Assembly (NCBI GenBank): GCA_964019695.1
Contig: OZ026525.1
Coordinates: forward strand, 85,942,279 to 86,006,278
Direction: 5' to 3'
Origin: Loripinus fragilis
Taxonomy: Eukaryota; Mollusca; Bivalvia; Lucinida; Lucinidae
DNA: 64,000 nucleotides
Of this stretch, positions 24,541 to 34,850 are shown piece after piece (position 1 is the first letter of the stretch; each line of letters starts with the position of its first letter). The notes below the pieces were generated by a model. It saw only the letters and a list, made by a program, of their open reading frames with translations. It made no database searches and was not told the origin of the DNA. A program made the translations under genes and the position numbers.

Positions 24541-26791
24541 CGCTTCTTGCTTGAATTTAAATTGTTGTTTTTTGTGAGATTCCCAATGCTATATACCAAG
24601 AAAGGGTGAACGCTTCTTATTAGATTGAGTATTCTCAGTTTGAGATTAATAAAATAAACTTATGAATTAAAACGAAACAAGAATGGACTTGGCGCTTCTT
24701 GTTTGGATAGTTTATGTTCATACATGGTCTTCGCGATTCAATCACAGAGTGAGAAGTTTCTTGCTTGTTTTAGCTAGCAATCTCGATTTTGAGATTATTA
24801 AAATAAAATTTACGAATTCACATGAAACAAGAATGGGCTTGGCGCTTCTTGTTTGGCGAGACGTAGTTTATACAATGTAGATTGTCTTTGGTCAGACTCC
24901 AAAAGTGATTAAACAAGAAATTTGTGTGACGTTTCTTGGTTGTTTAGCATCCTCAGATTTGAGATTATTGTAATGAACTTTTAAAATCTAGCACGAAACA
25001 AGAATGGGCTGGGCGCTTCTTGTTTCGCGAGATGAGGTTTATACAATGTAGATTGTCTTTGGGAAGAGTACAAAAGTGATTAATCAAGAATGGGTGTGAC
25101 GCTTCTTGGTTTTTTTTTATCATTCTTAGATTTGAGATTATTAAAATGAACTTTTAAGAACTCGTACGAAACAAGGATGGACTTGGCGCTGCTTGTTTGG
25201 CGAGATGAGGTTTATCGAATGTAGATTGTCTTTGGACAGACTCCAAAATTGATTAACCAAGTATGGGTGTGACGCTTCTTGGTTGTTTTAGCATTTTAAG
25301 ATTTGAGATTATTAAAATGAATTTTTAAGAACTCGTACGAAACAAGGATGGGCTTGGCGCTTCTTGTTTGGCGAGAAGACTTTTGTCAGACTCCAAAGTG
25401 ATTAACCAAGAAAGGGTATGACGCTTCTTGGTTGTTTTAGTATTCTAAGATTTGAGATTATTAAAATGAACTTTTAAGAACTCGTACGAAACAAGGATGG
25501 GCTTGGCGCTTCTTGTTTGGCGAGAAGACTTTGGCCAGACTCCAAAAGTGATTAACCAAGAATGGGTGTGACGCTTCTTGGTTGTTTTAGCATTCTCAGA
25601 TTTGAGATTATTAAAATGAACTTTTAAGAACTCGTACGAAACAAGGATGGGCTTGGCACTTCTTGATTGGCGAGAAGACTTTTGACAGACTCCAAAGTGA
25701 TTAACCAAGAATGGGTGTGACGCTTCTTGGCTGTTTTAGCATTCTTAGATTTGTGATTATTAAAATGAACCTTTAAGAACTCGTACGAAACAAGGATGGG
25801 CTTGGCGCTTCTTGTTTGGCGAGAAGACTTTGGCCAGACTCCAAAAGTGATTAACCAAGAATGGGTGTGACGCTTCTTGGTTGTTTTAGCATTCTCAGAT
25901 TTGAGATTATTAAAATGAACTTTTAAGAACTCGTACGAAACAAGGATGGGCTTCGCGCTTCTTGTTTGGCGAGAAGACTTTGGTCGGACTCCAAAGTGAT
26001 TAACCAAGAATGGGTGTGACGCTTCTTGGTTGTTTTAGCATTCTAAGATTTGTGATTATTAAAATGAACCTTTAAGAACTCGTACGAAACAAGGATGGAC
26101 TTGGCGCTTCTTTTTTGGCGAGAAGACTTTGGTCAGACTCCAAAAGTGATTAACCAAGAATGGGTGTGACGCTTCTTGGTTGTTTAAGCATTCTCAGATT
26201 TGAGAATATTAAAATGAACGTTTAAGAATTAGTACGAAACAAGGATGGGATTGGCACTTCTTGTTTGGCGAGAAGACTTTGGTCAGACCCCAAAAGTGAT
26301 TAACCAAGAATGGGTGTGACGCTTCTTGGTTGTTTTAGCATTCTCAGATTTGAGATTATTAAAATGAACTTTTAAGAACTCGTACGAAACAAGGATGGGC
26401 TTGGCGCTTCTTGTTTGGCGAGAAGACTTTGGTCAGACTCCAAAGTGATTAACCAAGAATGGGTGTGACGCTTCTTGGTTGTTTAAGCATTCTCAGATTT
26501 GAGATTATTAAAATGAACGTTTAAGAATTAGTACGAAACAAGGACGGGATTGGCACTTCTTGTTCGGTGAGAAGACTTTGGTCAGACCCCAAAAGTGATT
26601 AAACAAGAATGGGTGTGACGCTTCTTGGTTGTTTTAGCATTCTCAGATTTGAGATTATTAAAATGAACTTTTAAGAACTCGTACGAAACAAGGATGGGCT
26701 TGGCGCTTCTTGTTTGGCGAGAAGACTTTGGTCAGACTCCAAAGTGATTAACTAAGAATTGGTGTGACGCTTCTTGGTTGTTTTAGCATTC
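24540..26791 (+). repeat. Tandem satellite, about 150-bp monomer, left block
   Basis: 'actcgtacgaaacaagg' recurs near 25160, 25331, 25480, 25630, 25779, 25929, 26078, 26229, 26378, 26528 and 26677. Monomers from about 25480 alternate 149 and 150 bp; earlier ones are longer (about 170 bp) and more diverged. Each monomer has two hairpins: AACCAAGAA...TTCTTGGTT, and AAACAAGAA (or AAACAAGGA)...TTCTTGTTT. The last monomer is cut after 'tagcattc' by the large insertion. Minus-strand ORFs here arise because 150 is divisible by three. Confidence 0.95.
26788..26791. repeat. ATTC target-site duplication, left
   Basis: ATTC precedes the left terminus and recurs at 62873-62876 directly after the right terminus. 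An uninterrupted satellite monomer has a single 'agcattctaag' here. Confidence 0.8.
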
Positions 26792-27255
26792 AACAGCCAC
26801 CAGTTTTTTTTTGCCACACCAGAATTTGGCAAAATCACATCATCTTTCTAGTGGTGCAAAAGACTCAAAACCACTAAAATACAAAAATACAGACATAAGG
26901 GAGCAAAACATATATAATTATGACTAAAAAGATATATGCCATCATAATGAAAAAAATGGTCAAAGTCAAAAACCCCGCGGGGTTTTCCAAAAACCCCGCG
27001 GGGTTTTTAAAACCCCGCGGGGTTTTTAAAACCCTGCGCGGGGTTTTTCCCCCATATTTTCAAATGGGGGAAAAACCCCGCAGGGTTTTTTCAAAAAAAT
27101 AAATATCAAAATAAGTTCAAGAAATAAACTTGTTTGATTGTAATTATTTCAGAAAATGATTGGTAAGGCTTAATTCCAACCTTTAATTTCCCCTGCGGGG
27201 TTTTTCTCCCATTTCAGATTGTGGGGGAAAAACCCCGCAGGGTTTTTTGAAAAAA
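26792..27255 (+). repeat. Left terminal inverted repeat of the 36-kb element
   Basis: Aligned by eye with the reverse complement of 62427-62872, there are about four substitutions in the first 180 bases. Length differences follow in the number of CCCCGCGGGG units. From about 26967 the TIR is a string of palindromes such as AAAAACCCCGCGGGGTTTTT. Homology fades after 'gggttttttgaaaaa', but a further shared palindromic block occurs at 27355-27430 (right counterpart 62250-62325). The short ORF from 26920 is an artefact of the repeat. Confidence 0.85.
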
Positions 27256-27354
27256 TAAAAAGGTTTGTTTTTAATTGTATTGCTTTACAAAACAATATAG
27301 AAGCTGAATTGAAGTTTTTCTCATCATTTGAAGCCTTTCAAGCAAAATAAAAAA

Positions 27355-27430
27355 AAACCCGCGGGGGAAAACCCCCGCAGGGTTTTTCCCCCACAAAATG
27401 AAATGGGAGAAAAACCCTGCGGGGTTTTCA
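27355..27430. repeat. Subterminal CCCCGCAGGG palindrome block, left
   Basis: 'ccccgcagggtttttccccc' through 'gggagaaaaaccctgcgggg' matches the inverse of 62250-62325. It is separated from the TIR by non-homologous sequence, as expected of subterminal transposase-binding repeats. Confidence 0.65.
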
Positions 27431-27539
27431 CCAAAGAGTGATTATCAGTTTTACTAATGATTGAGATCAGTTATACATTCAGAGCTCATATTATTTAAGT
27501 TTTTACAGTAATTAAAGGCCATAAAACAATTCTCTCGAT

Positions 27540-27635
27540 GGCCCCTCCCCCCCCCCCCCAACCCTTGTCCGCCCCCCCCCGCGCCCCTCCCCCCCCCCCC
27601 CCCCGCCACCCCCCCCCCCACCCCCCACCCCCGTC
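27540..27635. repeat. C-rich low-complexity tract
   Basis: Almost pure C with scattered A, T and G. Proline-rich and glycine-rich ORFs on either strand are artefacts. Prone to sequencing and assembly error. Confidence 0.9.
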
Positions 27636-27639
27636 GTCC

Positions 27640-28704
27640 GCCATGCACTGCATCAGTGGTGATCACTACCAAGTTTGCACCATCGAACGGCCCAAAAAAT
27701 ATTGTTCGGGTAGCACTGATATTATTTGTTTAGCACGATTCATTACATCCCAGTCAACCATTTATCAGTCATGTTAGGATGCGTCTTATGGGTTGAAACA
27801 GTTCTAACAGCAGATAAAAGCACTAATATTAATAACGGCCATTGCAGTACATGTCATACATAACTGCAATCTTATAAACTGGTTAATATGTAGTACATTG
27901 ACAGACAGTGCAAGCCAGGATCAGATGCAGCAGAATGTAACATCTGATCACGGTCTTCATTGATTGTTTAGGAATCATAGAATGGGTTGGGCATTAAGAA
28001 ATTTGGGTCTTTTCTACAACCCTGTGTGCATCCTATAGAAAGATCCTGGTCTAAAGCAGACTAATTTCACAGATCTTAATTGATGTACCAATTCCGGCTA
28101 CACAGTGTCTTTCATGCATCCAAGGGTCCATGAGGGGGGTCGCGCCTATAGCAATGCACCAAACTCCTGGGGAGTGTACAGGAAGATAGAGTACGGATTG
28201 GGTAGTTAAAAAAACTAAGATGGCAGATTGATTACTAAATCTGCATGACATTCTATTTTCTACTAGTTACAGAGGTATAGTGAGATTTACAAGAAAAGTA
28301 TTACTGGAATGTGCTCACTTTGACAACTAGCTGATGAAAGGTAAATTGATTTTGCCTTGTCAATTAGTTTTTAGCTACTTTCATTTTGCCTACAAGCTGA
28401 CAAGTTCCCCACCCCCTGGCCCTGCCTCTGTAGACAGAAAATAACCAGTGATTAACTGTGATTTGCAAATAAATTTGTGTTGAGTTGAGTGAAAGAGTTG
28501 ACTACTTGCGAGACAATACAGTCAAAGGGCTGTTAATAACAATAACAGCTTACATAAACTTTTGCACTGTCACATTTTTAAACAACAATTTTTAAGCCGG
28601 TACAGACAAACCATTGGCAGAACAGATAGAACGGGCCCACTGGGCACCGAGCCTGTTGTGTTAAAGTCAATTGTGACAGTACAATGTATCGATGTATATG
28701 TACA
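27640..28704. other. No recognisable feature
   Basis: Unique-looking AT-rich interior of the 36-kb segment. No domain-bearing ORF was found. Confidence 0.4.
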
Positions 28705-28712
28705 GTCGATAG

Positions 28713-29267
28713 TAGTGGTAGGCCGATTTATCGAGCTCATCGATCATTGGTCATTTTTAGTGAACTGATTAATTGATCGGTAGTTTTTCAATAATCGATT
28801 ACTCAGTATAGACCTTCTGCTTCATTGGCCTTCAATTTTTAGCTTGGTGTATTTATTTAATATGACCCTTTTCTGCATTTTCAGTTTCTGGTATGAACAG
28901 CATATGGTTCAAATAATGTACATAGGTTTAGATAAACAAAAGTTTTGAGTGTAAAATTGTAAATATATACTAATCCATCAGTTTGAACATATGTTTTGGG
29001 TGCTCAAAAGAACCGTCTTATTGAGATGGTTCTTTTGAGTACCCACAACATATGTTTTGGTTGAGAAAATTAATTTTTTGGTACACACTCTGAACACCTA
29101 GAACATATCTGGTCAATCAACTTGACCCCGTAAGGCATCTTAGACATACCTGGCATGATATGTACCATATATAATATGTATTTTATTTTAGTCCATTAAT
29201 GATTGATCATTGGTCACTTGTTATTTTCAATGATCGATTATAAAAATCCAGCCGATTCCTACCACTA
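28713..29267. mobile_element. hAT-type MITE with 8-bp target duplication
   Basis: Ends TAGTGGTAGGCCGA and TCGGCTGGA.../...TCCTACCACTA are inverted. GTCGATAG flanks both sides (28705-28712 and 29268-29275), a perfect 8-bp target duplication as made by hAT transposases. Inner arms (tgatcattggtca, aatgatcgatta) extend the foldback. A separate hairpin repeat is nested at 28987-29055. No transposase. Confidence 0.85.
28987..29055. repeat. Hairpin repeat, copy 1 (nested in hAT MITE)
   Basis: 'acatatgttttgggtgctca' folds back on 'tgagtacccacaacatatgt' with loop TATT. The stem includes AACCGTCT/AGATGGTT, giving one G-T pair. A second copy is at 43941-44003. Confidence 0.75.
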
Positions 29268-29275
29268 GTCGATAG

Positions 29276-29830
29276 AACCTCACAACCAGAAGAAATGATG
29301 CTGCATTCTTGGGACCGCCGTGACGTCACAGCCTTAGTGGCACATAAACAAATGTACCTAGGTGAATTGGACAGTGAATTTTAACATTACGGGTAACAGG
29401 AAAATGATGAAAAACGTGCTGCATTCATTCAAATTCTCTGATTTTTTCACCAGTCTGCGCTTAATTCGAAGGAAAAACATTGTCTTTTGTCCCACCACGA
29501 TTAATTTAATTATAATTTCACCGATTATTCACAAATTATTGAAAAACTTGGATGTGGGTGGGGTGAACGGCTATCGGTTTGCGATCATTTAGATGTGATG
29601 TCTAATGTCTTAGGAGCTTTAACAACAGTAGAACACTCAATGCCTTTGGTACAATATGCAGCCTGTCATAAAAGCTATCCTTTTCAAGAAAAGTTCCCAG
29701 CTATTGTTATAAGGAATTCGAGCATAATCTCAAGATTTGTATCAATAGGCCTACATGCGGGGATCCAGGAATTTTCGTCCGGTGGGGCGTCCAGGTTTAT
29801 CTGTCATAAAAAGATAAAAAATCTTAGACA
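29276..29830. other. No recognisable feature
   Basis: Contains a TGACGTCA octamer at 29311-29318. ORFs of 76 and 95 codons show no recognised domain. Confidence 0.4.
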
Positions 29831-29834
29831 ACGT

Positions 29835-30115
29835 TTTTCTTTGGGTTTTTATGCCGCCAAAGGAACTTTGGGAGGCATATAGTAATTGCACAGTCCGTCC
29901 GTATGTCCGTCCCTCCGTCCCGCTTGGTGTCCGGTGCATATCTCCTAGATTCTTTGAGGTAGGGATTCCAAATTTGGTATGTGGATACATCTTGGGATGG
30001 GGGAGTGTCGCATACCATTTTCGGGTCACTGTGACCTTGACCTCTGACCTAGTTTTTAGAATAACCGTGTCCGGAGCCTATCCCTTACATTATTTGAGGT
30101 AGGAATTTCAAAGGA
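29835..30115 (+). repeat. Bivalve-type repeat start with TGACCTTGACCTCTGACCT unit
   Basis: 'ccaaaggaactttgggaggc', a GTCC-rich stretch (cagtccgtccgtatgtccgt) and one unit containing TGACCTTGACCTCTGACCT at about 30029-30047. This appears to be the leading part of the array continued at 31530-32650. The overlapping ORFs on both strands are repeat artefacts. Confidence 0.7.
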
Positions 30116-30787
30116 TCATTGACGGTTTGGGCCTTATACGCCTATTTTTCTGATTCCCAGAACGCTACTTTTGAGCTTCTAGTGTGGTGCATGTAGTATC
30201 AGTGCAATAGGTGAATCTAATGGCAAGAGCCAGCTAGCAAAATATTTTCAAAATTCCTACGCACTCGAGAGTAATGGCGGGTAGAAAGGGGAGGGGGTCT
30301 GAAATTTCATGAAAATAAAAAGTGCTTTAAAAAGTGATTTCTGCACGTTTTCTTGATTTATTTGGTAGGCATGGTGATATCTATCGAAAATACCATATGC
30401 AGAGTATCAACGGATCACGATAATTGACGAAATTGTTTTAAAAACAAAATATGTTTTGTAATAAAATGATTTTGGGGAGATAAGTTAGAAGTTACCTGTA
30501 CATTTTTGACTACATGTACCATACATAATACAAAAATGAAAGCTCAACAAAAGAAATAATTATTTTTGAAGGAAGGAAAGTGTCCCATTTAGCATTGGAA
30601 AGTAAAACTGATTCTAACTAGATCCTTTAAATATTACTTTGGCTTTGTTAAAAGGGCATTGCATGTTAAATGTATTTAAAGTGTCCGAATATTTATGGTA
30701 TATATATACATGTATATCCCTATATGAGACAATGTATTGAACACTAACGTATTTACCTGTTATAACTCTTTGCATCCCAGTGGATAA
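30116..30787. other. No recognisable feature
   Basis: AT-rich interior with no ORF or repeat that I recognise. Confidence 0.4.
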
Positions 30788-30951
30788 TTTTGTCGTCTGT
30801 CAATAGCCTTTTTGCAAACAGTTTGAACCCAGATGAAGACCAACAGAATGTCGGTCTTGATCTGGATCCAAACTGTTTGATACTCCGATGGTGGTCCTGG
30901 GTGTTTTATTTTTAAAAACTTAATTTTGAAGAAAGTCAGCAGACGAAAATG
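30788..30951. mobile_element. TTGTCRTCTGCTGA-family MITE
   Basis: Ends 'attttgtcgtctgtcaa' and 'gtcagcagacgaaaat' are inverted. Inside, TTTGCAAACAGTTTGAACCC and GGATCCAAACTGTTTGA form a second inverted pair around 'agaccaacagaatgtcggtc'. This internal pair is the family's signature. Confidence 0.8.
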
Positions 30952-31221
30952 AAAAACATGAACAATTCCCTAGCATGCAAATAGATAAGTACAGGACGTT
31001 TGCAAAAGAATGTGTCATTTAATAACAGTAAGATTTTTTCTTGTGAAAAAATGCATAAAACCTTGCTAATTCTACTTTTAATCTTTAAGTACTTTATATT
31101 AAACTAGCACAGAATACAAAGCAATTTAGGAGATTGGTTCATTACTTTCAGTAATTTCATATTTTGGTAAAAAAGGCATTTTATGGGCTTAGGCCCCCGG
31201 TTTTTGGGCTGCTGAACATCT

Positions 31222-31316
31222 TTCCCCCCCGTGTGCCAGCAAGCCACTTCCATACAATGTGTAAAATACGGTAACACATATACATGCCAAAGCTTTTGCT
31301 GGCACACAGGGGGGAA
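31222..31316. repeat. Inverted repeat, 21-bp arms
   Basis: 'ttccccccc' followed by 'gtgtgccagcaa' pairs with 'ttgctggcacacaggggggaa', with one mismatch and a loop of about 53 nt. Confidence 0.7.
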
Positions 31317-31529
31317 TGATATTTTAAAAAATGTTTTCGGATTTCTATATATTATAATGTAAAACTGATTGTTCTACCCAAAATTTTACATCTTTGAAGC
31401 ATTTAATATCGAAAACGGATTTCACAGCCATAAAGTACTCAGGTCAGGGTAGCTTTAAGGTGAAGAAAGGGACGATTGACAAACTTTTATTTTTACTGAA
31501 AACCATAGGCATTTACCCATAGCAAGTGT

Positions 31530-32650
31530 CAATGATCCTTTGGTGTGTTGATGCATCTTGGGATGACAAAGTGTTGCGTACCATAATTGGGACACTTTGA
31601 CCTTGAACTTGACCTCTGATTTAGTTTCTAGAAACTGCATTGAGTCTGGTGCATATCTCCTATATTCTTTTAGATAGGAATTCCAAATTTGGTGTGTAAA
31701 TGCATCTTAGGATGACAGAGTGTCACATACCATTTTCAGGTCACTATGACCTTGACCTCTGACCTAGTTTTAAGAATTATTATGTCCTGAGCCTATCTCC
31801 TACATTCTTTGAGGTAGGAATTCTAAATTTGGTATGTGGATACATCTTGGGATTGTGGAGTGCCGCGTACCATTTTCGGGTCACTGTGACCTTGATCTTG
31901 ACCTCTGACCTAGTTTTTGGAATAATCGGTTCCGGAGCATATCTCTTATATTATTTGAGGCAGGAATCTCAAATTTGGTGTGAGGATGCATCTTGGGATG
32001 ACAAAGTGTCCCGTACCATAATTGGGTCACTGTGACCTTGAACTTGACCTCTGACCTAGTTTCTAGAAACTGCAATGAGTCTGGTGCATATCTCCTATAT
32101 TCTTAGAGATAGGAATTCCAGATTTGGTGTGTAAATGTATCTTGGGATGACAGAGTGTCACATATCATTTTCGGGTCACTGTGACCTTGACCTCTGACCT
32201 AGTTTTAAGAATTATTGCGGCCGGAGCCTAAATCATAGGATGTTGATGCATCTGGGGATGGCGGAGTATTGTTTACCATTTTCGGGTCACTGTGACCTTG
32301 ACCTAACCTAGTTTTTAGAATAATCGTGTCTGGAACATATCTCTTATATTATTTGGGTAAGGAATCTCAAATTTGGTAAGTGGGTGCATCTTGAGATGAC
32401 GAAGTGCCGTGTACCATAATCGGGTCACTGTGACTTTGAACTTGACCTCTGACCAAGTTTTTAGAAACTGCATTGAGTCTGGTGCATATCTCCTATATTA
32501 TTTGATGTAGGAATCCCAAATTTGGGGTGATGATTCCTCTTGGGATGGCAGAGTGGTGCATACCATTTTGGGTCACTTTGACCTTGACATTGACTTCTGG
32601 CCTCATTTCTAGGTTTTTCCTGTTTGGAGCATATCTCCTATATTACAGCT
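31530..32650 (+). repeat. Tandem array of TGACCT-rich units, about 145-bp period
   Basis: About eight units. Each carries 'catcttgggatg(a/g)c', 'gggtcactgtgaccttgacc', 'tctgacctagttt' and 'ggagcatatctcctatatt'. The conserved block occurs near 31611, 31758, 31898, 32050, 32192, 32300, 32446 and 32590. Read on the minus strand it is AGGTCAGAGGTCAAGGTCA, three nuclear-receptor half-sites. ORFs here are artefacts of the array. Confidence 0.85.
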
Positions 32651-32827
32651 TACTTTCCTCAAATGTGTCTTATGCTAGACCAATTCCTTTGGGGGCATTC
32701 GTCACGTGTTTGTGACATTTCTTGTTTAGTCCTCAACTTATTTTACAGAAGTCCAATGGTTTATTTTAAAGAAAATTGTAATTTTCCAAGGATCCAGAGG
32801 GGGTCTATCATTTTTCCCAAGGGGAGG

Positions 32828-33990
32828 CAGGGGCGTAGCTTGGCTTCAATGAATGTGTAGGCCTAATGGTAGGGGGGTCTGGGGGCATGCTCCCCCAGAA
32901 AAAATTTCGGTCCTAGACTGTCCAAATATGGATTTTGCGATTATTTTGCACTTATAAATGCGTTCATGCGATAGTTAGAAATTACAGTTAGTTATCACCA
33001 TCATCGCCCATATGGCCTAATATGCTTATCAAGTTTGATCAACTTACGGTGCTGAAATGCAAAAACAAAATCATTGACCTGGGAGTCAGGGACAGGTATC
33101 ATACTCTTTTAACCATTGAATGGCCAATCACTACAAAAGTAGTCCGCTTTCTCATCTGCTGAATTGTTTTACAAGCGTCTCCGACAAACAGTGAGAGATC
33201 CAGATCTGGGTCTACACTGTTTGGCTCAATACTGACATTAGTCAATAATATTAGCAAATATATGCAACAGAGGACTTAGGCAGACGCGTCTTTCATTTGC
33301 AGTTTTTGGCTGATGCTTTAAGGATTAGAAGGCTTATAGGAGCCTACATGGTTATATAGCAAGAAGACATGTGACATTGTAATGATCATCCCAAATAAAA
33401 GATACAATGTACTGTACATGTATGTTGAAAAACAAGCGACATCAAGTTTCAATATCTAAATGCAGGTAGCAACAAAACTATGAATCACAAGCCAACTTAG
33501 AAAAAAAACTAATTTTCTACATTAAATTTGTCTGACGCAAACATGTTTATCACCCTGTCAACATCAAGTGTCTGTAGATCATCGCTACGAAGGACAGCCT
33601 GGCAGACATCATTGTTGAGCGCAAGTAGTTTTTAATTCTTTTCATGCTACCTTTGGCATGTTGCGGACGTCGGTGGCATGGTCAAAAGGACTCCAATTAT
33701 GGTGAAAATGCAATTATACAGGTTGCAAAGCTTCGTGCGATGGTTCATTTCCTATTGGGTAGGCTAGCAACATCACTTGACAGCTCGTCCTGGAACGCAA
33801 ACAACCGTTCTTCTACAGTGGGTAATGGGTGACGTCTGATATCAGGATAATTTGGAATATCTTTCTGATTTACTCACCCCCTACCCCCTCCCCCCCCCAT
33901 TTTATTGCATTTTTGGCATTTATATTTTTTTTACTTTCTGAAAAAGTGTAGGCCGCGGCCTACATGGCCTAAAGGAAGCTACGCCACTGG
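32828..33990 (-). mobile_element. Decayed hAT element with CAGKGGCGTAGCTT ends
   Basis: The left end CAGGGGCGTAGCTTGG and the reverse complement of the right end (CAGTGGCGTAGCTTCC) are inverted; both are followed by T-rich, GTAGGCC-containing bases. CAGTGGCGTAGC-type ends are common in hAT elements. The interior holds a minus-strand transposase C-terminal remnant (33515-33730). A GGGGGCATGCTCCCCC stem lies just inside the left end. Flanks are G/A-rich and I cannot settle an 8-bp target duplication. Confidence 0.7.
33515..33730 (-). pseudogene. hAT transposase C-terminal (hATC dimerisation) remnant
   Basis: Reading the minus strand, three short frames follow each other. The first contains LLTMPPTSATCQR, matching the family pattern LLTLPVT.A.CERSFS. 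The second contains MKRIKNYLRSTMMSARLS, matching K.IKTYLRSTM...RL. The third contains LDVDRVINMFASDKF, matching the D.D.VID.FA tail. At least two frameshifts separate them. This domain mediates transposase dimerisation in known hAT proteins. The catalytic part is not recognisable upstream, so the copy is dead. It is bounded by the TIRs of the 32828-33990 element. Confidence 0.75.
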
Positions 33991-34850
33991 GAGGGGTCCA
34001 ACTTTTTACAGGGGGGGAGGAGGGGCAATCGCTTATTCCCTATACCCATATCAGCAGTGTTTCCGCGAGAGTGCGTTTCTTGCGTTTTTGACGATTTATA
34101 TTTTGTCATTTATAAGTTTCTCTAAAGTAACCCTTCGCCCGGAATATAAATTCAACAAATTTGCCTTGATTGACTTCTGTTTGGCCAGGCGACACATCCG
34201 ATTCTCGGAATTCTAGTGTTTTTTTCCTTATCTTATTGTTTCAAGCTGTATATACCATACATGTACAAATTAATTTGAATAAAATATAATATTTGATCCA
34301 ATTGAAACCGCTGATGGGTGATTTAAAAAAAAATGCATCCGAAGTGTGACATTGGGGGTCAAATTTCAAAATTGCTCTATCATTATCTTTTTTACATCCT
34401 CTTAACCAGGGAACATCAAAATTTCAGAAACAAATACTGGTTTAAGAATAAAATTTAGGACAATGCTTTAAATTTAATACTTTAATCATTTTTCCTTATT
34501 TTTTTACAATTCTATAAGCTACACTTAGCTTGATTATAAACAACACAGGTATGCAGAATTGTAAATATTCTTTCATGAACTGATGAAGTAGTTATGTATA
34601 CACATTTTCAAAGTAAAATTTAATCTTTCGCTCAAAATTTGCACTTGTAATAAAATTTTATGTGAAAATACACCCCTGGATTTTCACTGTGTAGAGGAAA
34701 AAGTTTTTCTAATTTAAATAATAATTATGATTTTTGTTAAAAATTGTTCTTAGATAACAAGTAGGGTATATGAAAAACATAGAACAAATTTCATTTGAAT
34801 ATAGATAGGATATAAAACATATTAAACACAATAACATATGTTGGTAATGG
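33991..34850. other. No recognisable feature
   Basis: AT-rich sequence following a G-rich patch at 34010-34026. No supported ORF. Confidence 0.4.

Noticed and set aside
25445..26007. Minus-strand ORFs of 87 and 127 codons with repeated KPILVSYEFLKVHFNN units, also at 62876-63929
   Set aside because: They arise because the satellite monomer is 150 bp, divisible by three, and lie wholly within the tandem array. No start or expression signal and no known domain.
24540..26791. Satellite as a hammerhead-ribozyme retrozyme array
   Set aside because: Bivalve genomes do contain ribozyme-bearing tandem repeats of similar size, and the monomer has CGAAAC, but I found no CUGAUGA core on either strand at a suitable position.
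24540..26791. CRISPR array
   Set aside because: Regular repeats are present, but monomers are contiguous and about 150 bp with no unique spacers, and the context is eukaryotic.
27454..27777. Proline-rich and glycine-rich ORFs on opposite strands
   Set aside because: Produced by the C-rich low-complexity tract at 27540-27635.
29751..30102. Overlapping ORFs on both strands at 29.6-30.1 kb and similar ones at 31.1-32.9 kb
   Set aside because: They lie in the GTCC-rich and TGACCT-rich dispersed repeats, overlap on opposite strands, and show no domain.
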